In this document: positions 47,701 through 59,700 of the stretch, piece after piece
Numbering within the stretch: the stretch's first letter is position 1
How the letters are laid out: each line of letters starts with the position of its first letter
DNA from: Eremophila alpestris peregrina
Taxonomy: Eukaryota; Chordata; Aves; Passeriformes; Alaudidae
DNA: 64,000 nt
Assembly (NCBI GenBank): GCA_009792885.1
Contig: WMCF01000204.1
Span: 418,713-482,712 of the forward strand
Direction: 5' to 3'
The notes under the pieces: model-generated
What the model was told of the DNA's origin: nothing
Databases searched by the model: none
What the model saw: the letters and a program-made list of their open reading frames with translations, nothing else
Made by a program: the position numbers and the translations under genes

Positions 47701-50700
47701 GCTTGTGAATGTTCTGGCTTGTTAGCTGGCTATGATGTAGAGAGGGTGGGCTGCCAGCTGCCATTGTGTCACCCTATCAGGGAGCTTGTTTGTCTGTCTG
47801 TCTAGGTCATGCAGCACCCGACAGATGGTGGGCAACTCCTGGGCCTCCACAGCAACATGAAGGATGTGAACATTCGAGTAGCTGAAATCAGCATCTACTC
47901 TCTGTCCAGCCAGCCCATCGACCATGAGGACGGGAACGTCCCCTCAGGTCCTAAAATCAAAGCTTCAGGTGAGTTTAGTGCTCAGATCTGCAGGCAAATG
48001 TTTGGGACACAGCTAATGGAGAGTGTCCCCTGGCACTGCCAGTGATGCCAGTCCTTTCACTGGAGCCATGGCAGGCATCATGCTCAGCTGGGGCATTTGC
48101 ATTGTCTGCTTTCAGATCGCTCCCCAGACATTGATAATGACTCTGAAGAAGAGGATGACAGCTACTCCTCAGAGCAGGAAGCCAGTGATGATGCTGTGCA
48201 GGGTCAGGTAAGGGAGGCCTGGCAAGATGCCTTATGTCCTGGTCTTGTTTCTTGGGCAAGAGTCAGGCATTGAGGTATTTGATTACCCTGAGCCCTCTTG
48301 TCCACTTGTAAACATTTGGCATTGTTTCAGAGGGCTGAGGGCCATAATACCTGACAGCAAAAAGAACTTTGACAGCAGTGAGCTGCTGTCAAGTCCATGG
48401 TGAGGCAAGGGACTTTGGTGAGCCATAGATCTCATCCATCTGTCTCTGGATCTGTCCAGTCTGCAGCAGAAAACCCCTACTGAGTCCTCTCCATCTTGCA
48501 CCATGATTTTCTCCCTTCTCCCTTTGATAACAGGTCAGAGATTCCTCACTGTCTGAGAGAGAACAGGGATTTTAGCAAGAAGTAGGTCTGAAAATGGTCA
48601 GAGGTGGCAGACCCATCTTAGCCCTGTGATGAACTGTGTCACTGCTGTTTGCTGTGCTCTTGTTGTGGTGCGTGTACTCAAGGCCATGGAAAGCCTTGTG
48701 GTAGTGTGCTGAAAAAACACAGGGACAAATCCCTGTTTAGGGTTGTTGTGATCTGAGGGTACTGAGGTTCTTGGGGCAGATTAGAGTGAAGCAACACTGG
48801 ATGACCAGTGTTTATAAATATATATCTGTGTGGTAGGTTTATTTCAGAACAACTTGGTTGCAAATGGAAAGGAGGTGTGTGGCCATTTTGGTTATTATTA
48901 CCTATAGTAATACAGTAGTGTAAAAGTATAAAGATATCACTTGAGAAAATATATAAGAAAATGAAAGAAAGGTAAATACAGGATAAGAGTAGATAGTAGA
49001 GAGGAAAGATATCACCACCTGTGTATTCAGACTTGAGAGTAGCTTAGTCAAAATGATGGCCCCAGTCTAGCTGGAGAAAGCCCCTGAAACAGAGAGTTCA
49101 ATGGTTAATATACATTCAGGTTTAGGTGGGAATGCCCAGGTACCTCTCCTGAGTGGGGCCTTTTACACTGTCTGATGTAACTCTGTGGATCTGGTGCAAC
49201 ACTGTGGATTAGGTGCAGTCCTTGGGTGAAAGGCCTCAGAAATGAGTCTGGGGGTGCTTGGGGTGGGTTTTTGATAGGTTAACACCTTCTAAGACAGGAG
49301 AGCTCTCTCTGATTTCAGTGTAGTTGAGCTTTATGCCCCATCAGAAGGGATGAATACCTTCATGCCTGAGGGAGGGAGGGATGGGGTAGGAGGTTTTACA
49401 CCTGAGCCAGTTGTGTAAGGGAACATATTGGCCTGATGAAAAGCATTATCCCACGCAGCAGGGTCTGCTTCTTGTGGCCTCTTCCTTTATCTGGCTCAAA
49501 ACCCAGCTTGTTGCTAAAGTAAGGTTGGTTTGCCATGGTCAATCTCTGGTGATGGCTGCTCACCCCTGTGCACCTAGGCTGTTCTTATGCAGATCAGAGG
49601 TTTCACCACCACACATCCAAAAATTCTCCTCCTCCCCTTCCATTTGCTGGGCCTCAGTAAAGCACACCTGCTGCTTTTGCAAATGACCATGTGTTCAAGT
49701 CATTAACCATTACCATTTCAGTCTCTTACAAGGGTCCTCCAGGTCCCATCCTGGTGGGTTAATGTATCAGGGGCCCATGTCCCTGGGAGTTGTGCATATT
49801 GTTAAGGCTAATCCCTGGAAAAAATATTTTTGGTGATTCATGTGCTGTGCTCTCTGAGCTAAGTCTGGAGAGGGGAGAGCAGGAGAACAACAGGAGGCCC
49901 TGAGGAGGCTGTGTCCCCTCTCAGTCTTGCTTATACATTCTTTTCTGGAAGGGCCTGGGGACAGAAGTGCTGGGAAAGAAGGTCTGAAGGGAAAGAGTGC
50001 AAAGGAGAGAGAAGGAGCTACATAGAGACAGATAACAGATATGAGAAACAAGACTGGGAGCAGATGGATCAAAGCTGTTCAAAATGGAGGGCAGATGTGG
50101 GTTGGGAAACTTTTAGGAGGTGCTGCTCCATAATCTTAGTTGTTCTAATGTACTGTGACTTTTTGCCTGCAGGATCTGTTTGATGAAGAGGAAGAGTTGA
50201 GGAAAACCAAGAAGGCCAGGAGGAAAATGAGCCGAACCACATCAATTACCAGAGTAACATCAGCATTTACATCATGGTCAAAGGGATGGAAGGGATTCAC
50301 TTTCTCCCCTCTCTGAAGGCAGTGAGGGCTGTTGGGAAGGGGGATGCTGGCACTGGTGCAGAGCAGGGGAGAGAACCCTTGGCTCTGAGATAGAGCAAAA
50401 CGCTTGCCATTAATGAGCTGGCTTGTTGCTCAGAGCTGTATCCCAGTTCATGGTCTCTACTGTGTTCAGCCTGGCTTTGTATCAATTGTGATCTGTCTGC
50501 CAGTATAGTTTTGACTTGCTGCTGTCACATGGTCTCTTTCCTTTCTTGAGGAATGGGAGGGTAGGCACAAGGATAGCTGAACTATTAGCAGCTCCTCTAC
50601 ATGTCTGCAGAAGGGAGGAGCTGCTCTGCCAGACTCTTGCTCTCCAAACTTCTCATCCCTGTTGACTTCAGCCCTGCAGCTCCCTGGCCACCTTCTTCCT

Positions 50701-53700
50701 GAGATTGTTCCCCAAATTTTCTTGCTCAAAGGCAGTATTGCTCAACCAGGTGGTCTTAACCAGGATTTTAAACCAGGATTTAAATGAAGTGCTATTCCAG
50801 CCTGTAGCAGAGAAATTTTGAGTCCTTGCATCTTCCCTCATGCCCAGATAGTGGCTTCTTGTGGAGTACAGAGGTAGTCCAGGTCCTACAGCAAATTCAG
50901 AGAGAGAGAGAGAGCAATCATAGCTGACCTTGGACCTCTGGACAGCATGTTAGGGAGAATAACCATGGCCTGTATGTTAGTGGGCTTGGAATGTAGTTTG
51001 ATAGTTTTGCTGACCTTCTTATCTTCCCTTCTTTTGTTTTAGCAACCAAACTTCAAGCAGAAATTTGTGGCTTTGCTGAGGAGGTTCAGAGTGACAGAAG
51101 AGGTAAGAAACAGGAAAGCTGCCCCATGTGGCAATGTCTCCTGCAGATGTGTAGGCTCCCACTCACTGGGAGCACAAGGCTTATGAGCTTAGGGGTCTGC
51201 CAAAGGTGGTGTGAGACATGGCAGAGACTAGGACATGGCTGTTCCAAAGCCTTCTGCCTCAAGAAGGCAGCTCTGAGCCTTGTGCTCAAATCAAAAAGCA
51301 CCTTCCTGTTGTGGGGAGGTGCCCAGGGAAGAAGAGGGCTGTCATGCACTGGCTCTGCACCAGGAGCTGGCATTGCAGGACCAATCCTGTCCAGTTAGAC
51401 TGGAGGCTAACATCAGCCTGTGGATGGCTTCTCTTGGCTGACAGCCCAGGCTAAGTGTGTAGCACAGCCAGTGGAGGTCCTCCCAGGTGTCCTAACAGCC
51501 AGTAAGTGTGATGGGTGCCTGAGGCTACTTTGGATATCATGCTCATGGCACCCTCCTTGTGCCCAATGACAATGTCCCTGGATTCTTCTACAGCCTGGAT
51601 TTGCCTCCCTGAGCTGGAAACAGTGCCATGGTGTGCCTCATGACTGACAGGCAGCTTGTACATGCCCGTTGTGGGATGCAGGTAACTTCATGTGTCTTCA
51701 CTGCTCTCTGGGCTTGGTCCCATAGGTCCTGGACTCTGACCCTGTAGACCAGACCCAGGAGGTGGAAGAAGACCTGGGCTTGCTCTATGACAGCCTGGAA
51801 GAGTGCAACAACAGTGACAGTGGCCCAGAGATGGAGGACAATGAGAGTGTGCACAGCACACCCAAGCCCACCCTGCGGTAAGGGTTGCAGCAAGTCCCTG
51901 GCCAACAGCACAGCCTATGGGATCTGGAGAAATGCTCTACAACACCTTTCTGTTGCTTGGGCTAATGCAAGCATTGTCTTGTCTCCACTCCCATTGCCAT
52001 CTTCTATTACCACCACTGGCTCCTCACTCAAAACTGCCCATTAAATCTGACTTCCTTCACATGTAGTCTCATTTTTCTGCCAGCCCAGCGTCTGACACTG
52101 ATCTGCTGTTAGAGTTCTATTTGATCTAAGCCCCAGCTGCTCCCATCTCATATCATTCTGCCAACAATCCTAGTGTTCCCTGGTCTCTCCACACTGAAGC
52201 ATGCCTGTCTTTTGAGCACTTTGTGACTGCTTGGACCAGTCCTTGTGAGATGTGCATGCTGTATTCCCATGTGTGGAGATGTGACTATAGCACTGTTCCT
52301 CATCCCATTCCCCAGACACTGGTGACTTGCTCTGCCAAGAACTACTGATTTATCTCAGGGGTCTCCAGTGGATCATGCAGGGAAACCAGGCTTTGCTCCC
52401 ATGTGATCTGTGTTCACCTGGCCTCTCTGCTTATGGCTCTTGTGCTTTTGTGCTGTCTCTTTGTGAAAAAGTTGTCTTTTATTGTCTTTCTACTTGACTG
52501 CGTCATAGTGCACTGGGTCTCTAGTAGTCAAGCCAAGCTCACTTGGCATTGTTGTTTCTACACTTTTTGTATATAGAATCATAGAATGAGTAGTTGGTAT
52601 CCCTGCTTGAAGGTACTTAGCAGGAGTAGCAGCCATGGTTTCCCACAAGCAAACGGTTAGAAATGAAATCTGCTGGATTCTGGAACCCATGGGGCCACTT
52701 GGGAAAAAAACAGGAACATGATATAAAGTCATGCTTTCCACAAACCCACAAGTCATTGTGAAGGAGAAAGCAGGCACATGGGCAAACTGCTTAAGTGATC
52801 TGCTTGGAGTCCAAAAGGGGCTTCATATGGTCTCTCATCAAAGAAGATGAGAGTGCTCCCAGGAGCTCTGGGAGAAAAAGAAAGGTCTTTCTGTGGTCAG
52901 ATAATGTTTTATGTATATAAACCATGTGAAATTGTTAGAAAAGTCTGTTGCAAGTATTTAAATGTAAGACCTCCATCCTGGTTCCGCAAATTCCTACTTG
53001 CAGACATCTGGTCACTGGAACAGCATTCCAGAGTAAGTGCTAGTGCCCACCATTGCAGTCTTCCTGGGGTGTTGGGTGCCATTTCTGGAAGGAGCCTATT
53101 GGCTTCTGAGCTGTTCTTCATCCTATTCACAAAGTGTCCCTGGCGTGCTTTGGTCTCTGGTGCCTCAGTTTCTAGCAGTGCTGAGTGCATCTCTTTTGAA
53201 TTCACAAGGGAATACTTCAGAAAATTCTGGGACTATATGTTTTGTAAGGAGATGTGGAAGCTGCCTGCCAAGATGTTTCATCTAGACTTCCTGGTTCCCA
53301 AGTGCTATGTAACCTCCTCAGGGGGTAAATTACAACCCAGCCTATAAATTTGAGGTGATCCTCACATTGGATTTCTTGTCATAGACAGTCTTGCCAGACA
53401 CTGTAAACATCTCTGTGAAGCAAGGGCATTAATGGTGTGCAGTCCTTAATGGTGGGAAGTGGCTGGTGCCCTGGATTGGGCCAGTGGTGCTGGGAGCTGA
53501 TCCTTTTGATCAGCCAGGGAGACCATGGAGCATCAGTTTGCTCCTGCACTGGGGCAAAACTGGAGCTGAAACTGAGGCTGTTAGGCTGGGCCTCAAGTCA
53601 GACCTGTTGATTAAAGGTCAAAGGTGAAGGAGTAAATGTCTTCATAGGTGACTGGGAAAGTGGATGGGACAAGGGGGGCTAAATTCGTTTAGAACAGAAG

Positions 53701-56700
53701 GAGGCTGTGCAGAAGGACTGGGCTTTACCTAAATCTCAGCATGCTGAGGCATGGGCTCAATCATGCCTGTAGGAGGAGAGCCTTTAAACTGCAGAAATTA
53801 AACTGCAGGAAATTGCAGAACAGCTCTGTGCTTCATGTGGTGTTCTTGAGGGATGAAAGCTTCTGAATTGCAAGTGAGAGAGGGCACAAACAAACACAGC
53901 TTTCATGGGGAAGGGGGAGACAGCCTGATTTAGATGGAGTGTTGAATGCCAAAGGAAGTATAACACAATCTAGACACATACAGTGTCTAAGAAAAAGGAG
54001 GGAATGAAGATACCTCTTTGTGATGCCAGTGGCACCAAGGATACGCCACATTCTGGTGGGATTACTTGGGACAGTATAGAGAAGTTTGGAAAAGATGCTG
54101 ATTGAGGGGTGATCTATTAGAAAACCGACATGTTTTTCTGTTTTGAATCTTAAGTTACTAAAATACTCTGTATGGATTGAATTTCTGGCTGGGAAAAGGC
54201 AAGTGTAGTGTAATGACTGTACAGAGCGGTAACAATGCCTGAGATTTTGTAGCAGAGAATGGAGGGGAAGAGAGAGAAGAAATATGTCAGTAAAAAGAGA
54301 TATAATTTATACCAGTGTGGCCTGGAGAAAATGTGCCACCAGGGCACTATTTTGACTCTAAACCTGAAGCAACTGGTCACAGAGCCAGTGAGGGGAAAAT
54401 CAAGCCTTGACTTTTCCCAACCAGTGTATAAACACTGCTGCTGAAGAGCTGCTCCCTGTGGGAACCATCACTTATTTACAGAGGTGGAATGTCCTTTCAG
54501 GAGCAGTAAAACCTGACAAGCACTGTTATGCCTGGCAGTACAGTGTGCTATATACAAATGAGGAATCAACTAAAAGGAAGATAAAAGGAGTAGGCAGGAT
54601 GTTCAAGGAAGCTGCAGGTAAATCCTGATGAGAAAAGTAGAAAACAATGGAAAGAAACTCTCAGAGAGTATTGACAGAAGTACTTATCTATATCTTATGC
54701 TTCAGTGGCCATCCCTGGAAACCTGCAACCTCATAGCCCCATCTGCACACTAGGCACATTGGGAGAAACATTTCCTGGGAGTTAATGAGCACATACACAA
54801 AGCTTAGAGGGAATCTAAGCTCTGATCTCCTGCAGCTAAGTCACACATTGCACGTGGATTCTGGTTGCTGTAAAGGTACTGGGAAAACTGGCAAGTGAGA
54901 TCCAGGGATAGACCTTGCTTCTTTCCTACAGAGTGGTTTTTGAGCAGCCCACAGGCTGTGAAAGGGGTCCTTGGCAAATAAGTAATGTGTGGGAAAAGGG
55001 CAAGCAAAGGTGGAAGCTCACACTGTAGTGGCAGAGACTGTCCTGGCTTCCCCAAGAGAGTTCCTGTGTGAACTATGGGGACTTGAAAACAGGACCTTGG
55101 AGCTGCACTGTGCGATGCTACCAAAATGTCAGCTCAGAGACTAAAAACTTGGCAGATTTAAGTACAGGGCTACCTGAGGTGGGGTTCTGTGTGCAATACT
55201 GAGATGTTCAGAACCTTGGGAAAGGGGAAGGCAGAAAGAGAAGGTGAACACTGCAGGTGGAAGTGTGCAGCAGCAGCAGCAGAGGCAAGGCGCAATCCCT
55301 GGAAAAGGGAAAGCAGAAGCGAAGGCAGCAGAAGTCTATGGAAGCTATGATGGTGCAGAGGAGGCAGAGAGGTTTGGCAGCACGCTGGAGTTGTGGTGTT
55401 GACAGAGACCATATACCAGTGAGATGGGGCAAAGTGGCAGCTCCTCACCTGCACTGCAGGGATCTCCTGAGGCAGAAAGCACCAGGAGACCCTACCTCCA
55501 GCTCCCCGAGGTCACAGGGGGCACTGCTGACAGGTCTGCTCCTCAGCTGTGCATCACCCAGACACTTGGCTGTCTGGCCCTGTGTTCCATTGAGGACCTC
55601 TCCACAGAGCTCTGTGCTTGGGACAGGCCGGTGGGGGTGTGCTGGGATCATGGTGACTTTGTTCCTCTCTTATTCCTGCCTTTTTCTCTCCCATCTGTCT
55701 GTCTGTCCGTCCGTTCGTCTGTCTGTTTCTCTGCAGGCGTTTCTTTGAGGGAGTCTCTCATTCTGGTTCCCAGACTGAGATCGGCAGTCTGCACAGCCAG
55801 AAAGGGCAGGATCAAGAGTCGGGCAGCCCTGTGAGTTACACCACCACTACCACCACCTCTTGCCCCTTTCCCTCCCCAGCTAGCCCAACACCCCTACAGT
55901 GCCTGCACTCTGAGACCACAGCTCCTGGCAGCACCTGCCTGGGGTTGCTCCTTTCCTTCTTTCCTCCTCTTTCTCCCAGCACAGGCAGACAGGTAGCGAT
56001 GTGGGGCATCCTCTGTGGCCAGTCCCAGAGACGCTTGACTCCCCTGTGGGAGCTTGCGTTCTGTGAGGCCAGGCATGGGTCACTGGCAGCTGCCCTGTGC
56101 AGAGTGCTCCATCCTGCTCTGACCCCACTCCCTGTCCCCCAGGGCGAGGCAGACAAGCGGAAGCCAGGAGCGCAGCGGCCACAGGAAGAGCCAGGAACAG
56201 AGGTTGCTGCAGTGGTGAGTCCAGTCTATGGGATGTGGAGCCCTCTCAAACCCCAGCCTGCTTTCGGGAGTACCAGGGGTGCCCACCAACCTGGGAGTAG
56301 GGCTGGGAAGACAAGTAGATTGTGCTGGAGAGCAGCAAGAGTTGAAGAGGTGTTAAGGGTCTGCAGGATGTGCAGCCCAGACCCTGTAGCCTTGGCTGTC
56401 TAGGAAGGCTACCAGGTCTCTTAATGATGGGCACCCATGGGTACAGGGCTGCTCCCAGTTGGAGCACAGAGAGCGGTGTGTGTGAAGTGACTCTGTGTGG
56501 CCCTCAGGAGCTGGTGGCAGAGGAGTCGTGTTCCCAGCTGGCCCCCACAGAGGCTGCCATGAGGGAGGGCAGCGTGGACAGACTGGCCCAGCTGGGCCCT
56601 GGGACCAAAGCCGAGCTCCCTAGTGCTGTATCCCCCAGGTAAGGCAGGTCTGTGCCCCCTCCCAGGGCTGAGTGAGCTCACACAGGCTCCCTGAACTGAA

Positions 56701-59700
56701 CAGGGGTTGGTGGAGATTTCCTCACCAGTTTTGCCTCTCCTGCTTCTCCTTCACAGCAAGGCAGAGAGCAAGCAGTTGTGGCGTCCCCGCAGCACCTCCG
56801 TGAAGGATCGACAGAGCTCAAAGGGACAGGGCGGTCGTGCCAGCAGCCTGGACAGTGAGAGTTCTCCAGATTCATGGCACAGCACCCAGGTAGGGCCCTT
56901 GGGAGCCATCCCACTGGGAGGCTTCTCACTCAAGAGCTCTACCAGGTCTTCAGCCATGAGCAGTGTCCAAGATGGCTGACTGGGGTTAACCTTTGTGGTG
57001 ATGCTGTCACAGGTGCCTCGAAAGTCTGTTTACGATCAGCTGAACCAGATCCTGGTGTCAGATGAGCAGCTCCCCGAGAGCATCGTGCTGGTGAATGTCG
57101 CTGAGTGGCAGGGGCAGGTGAGTAGGCGTGATGGGAGCTGGATGCATGCAGGCAGCTGTAAGCAGGGTAGAGTCTCCCAATCATAGCAGGCTGTCCTAGG
57201 GGAACTGGCACCAGCTGTGCCCTCCTCTCCCCCAGTGTGGCCCTTCCTTCAGGGAGACAATGCATTGACAGGGTGAGCCACATACGCAAGAGTCAGGTGT
57301 GTGTCCTCCATCACACAGCATCACACAGGATCCTCAAAACATGATGTCCTGATCAGTCCCAGAAAGGCTGGCTAGCAGACTGTGCCTTAGGCCCTCACTG
57401 CTTGGTCCTGCCTCCCAGGACTCCCATGGGTCAGAGTTTTGTTGCATTCCCCTGGCAAAGGGCTCCCTTCCTCTGTGGGCACCAGGCCCGGGGAAGCAGC
57501 AAAAGTATTTCCCACTGAGAGATGGAAGAGTGTCACCTGCCACTCCCAGGGAGCATTAACTACATCATCAGAGCAGGGGGGATGTGAGGAGGGGCCCAGC
57601 CCCTGACAAGCACTTGCCTTCCCCATACCTAGAGCTCTAAAGCTAAAGGTGTGCAAGGAAATGTACATGTGTGCAAACATGCAGTTAGATTAAACACCTG
57701 TGAGACCCCTTCAGGATCCTGCAGCTACATCTGGCATCCACAGTGCTGCAAGATTTTGAGGCAGAAGAAAGGGCGTAGTGAGAGGCAGTATAGTCTTGAC
57801 TCGTGCCATGCATTCTTGGTTTGTTCCACTTGTCTTGGACAGAGAAAAAGGAGTCAATGCCCACTTCCAGAACCAGTCCCTTTGTCTGTCTTGACTGCCT
57901 ATTTTACCATTGTTGAACTGCATGCAGACACCTGAAGAGACAGAAGGATTTTGGAGTGCCACAGTGGGAGAGAGCAAGAGGAGGGAATGAGCAGAGGCAG
58001 AGTGAGCCTAGAGCCGGGCCCTGCTGTGGGATGATAGAGTTTAAATCAGAGGGTCCCTGGACCAAACTGCTTATTTCAAGGAACAATCCTGGTTCTTGGG
58101 ACAGTTTTGCCCTTACCATGACAAGGGTGATGACTGCTATGCTCAAAGGTGAGAGGAGGGGGCTGGCTGGCCCCTAGAGCAGAGCTGGGAGGAACAGGGA
58201 TGCTCAGGATGCGGCTGTGAGTGGCTTGATGGTTTCAGCCTCCTTACATGGGTGGGGACAGCTCTAATCCAGGGGACATGGAACCCAGGGCAGGCATGGA
58301 CTGGTGCTGGCCAGCACAGCTGTGCCTCCAGGGTGCCTTAACCTGAGCTCTCTGCATTGGCAGTACGTGAGTGAGCAGCTCCAGGCGCACAAGCAGTTGG
58401 TTGTATCCACCTGCTCCGTGGCAGACATCCAGGCAGCCTTCAACACCACTGTCTCCCGCATCCAGCGATTGTGAGTACAGCTTGGGCTCAGCCTGGTGGC
58501 ACTGTATGGATTCAGAGAAGGGCTGGGTATGGCCCTGGCTTCCCAGGGCTCATTAGGACCCTTTGGGATTGTGCACACTCCCATAGAAGCAGCTGTACAC
58601 CTTGGGGAGAGTGGGGGGTGTCCCAGTACTGCTTTTGCCCATGGCACTGCACACCAAGCTGGATATTCTCAGCAGTGGCTTTTTGTCAGCTGGCCTGGCA
58701 GATCCTGTCCCCTGGCCCACCTGCTGAGTTGCTGCACATCACTCAGGGCTTCCTTTTCCTCTCCCTTTGGCAGCTGTAACTGTAACTCCCATATGCCTCC
58801 CCCGGTGAAGGTGGTGGTGGCAGGAGACCAGAGCTACCTGAGTGTTGTCCTGCGTTTCTTTGTGGAGCAGCTGGCCAGCAAGACACCTGACTGGCTCAAC
58901 TACCTTCGCTTCCTGCTTGTACCACTAGGTGAGAGCCATCAGGAGCCCAGCCCCAGGGCTGTCCTCTCCCACCTTCCCTGACTCCCCTGCCTGAAGCCAA
59001 CACTGCCCTTTTCCTCTGCAGGTTCTCACCCTCTGGCCAAGTACCTGGCCTCGGTGGATAACAAATACAGCACTCTCTTCCTGGACACAGCATGGCGGGA
59101 GCTGTTCAGCAGGGCTGAGCCGCCTGCCGCAGGTGAGGAGCGGGACAGGCTGGCATCAGCAGTGCCCTGAGGGGGATCCCAGCTGCCGTCAAGATCTTCA
59201 TGGCTCTTTGTGCCCGCAGACACTGTGGACATAGCAGGCCGTGTTGCCCAGTTCATTGCTGGAGCCAGCCTCTCTCACCAGCTCCCCATCTCCGAGGCTA
59301 TGCTGACCTACAAGCAGAAGAGGTGAGTGTGGTCCCAGGGTACCTGTCCTCCCTTATGCAGCCCTGGTCTGGGACGTGCCCAGGACAGAAATGAGGGACA
59401 CAGGGGACAGTGAGTGAGGCCCTACATTCCACTGATGAGCAACTGAGGGGAGCTGGGGTCCCATAGTGAGAGGCCCTCAGCACCGTTTCCTGCCACCTCC
59501 TGGTGTGCTTGATCCCTCCAGTAGCTGTGGCTGTGACAGCCCCAATGGTGGGGAACCAGCTGCCAGGGCTGGGATGGGCTGGGTGGGGCTGCAAGCTGGT
59601 ACTGTGCTGTCCGGGGGTTGATGCTCATGTTCCAGCTGCACTCTCACCTCTCCCTTCTCTTGGTTTCTGGCACCCAAGGAAGAGAAGTCTCTATTTTGAT

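Noticed and set aside
52574..52590. TAGAATCATAGAATGA, resembling a CR1 terminal repeat in reverse
   Set aside because: Too short, and no adjoining CR1 body was recognised.
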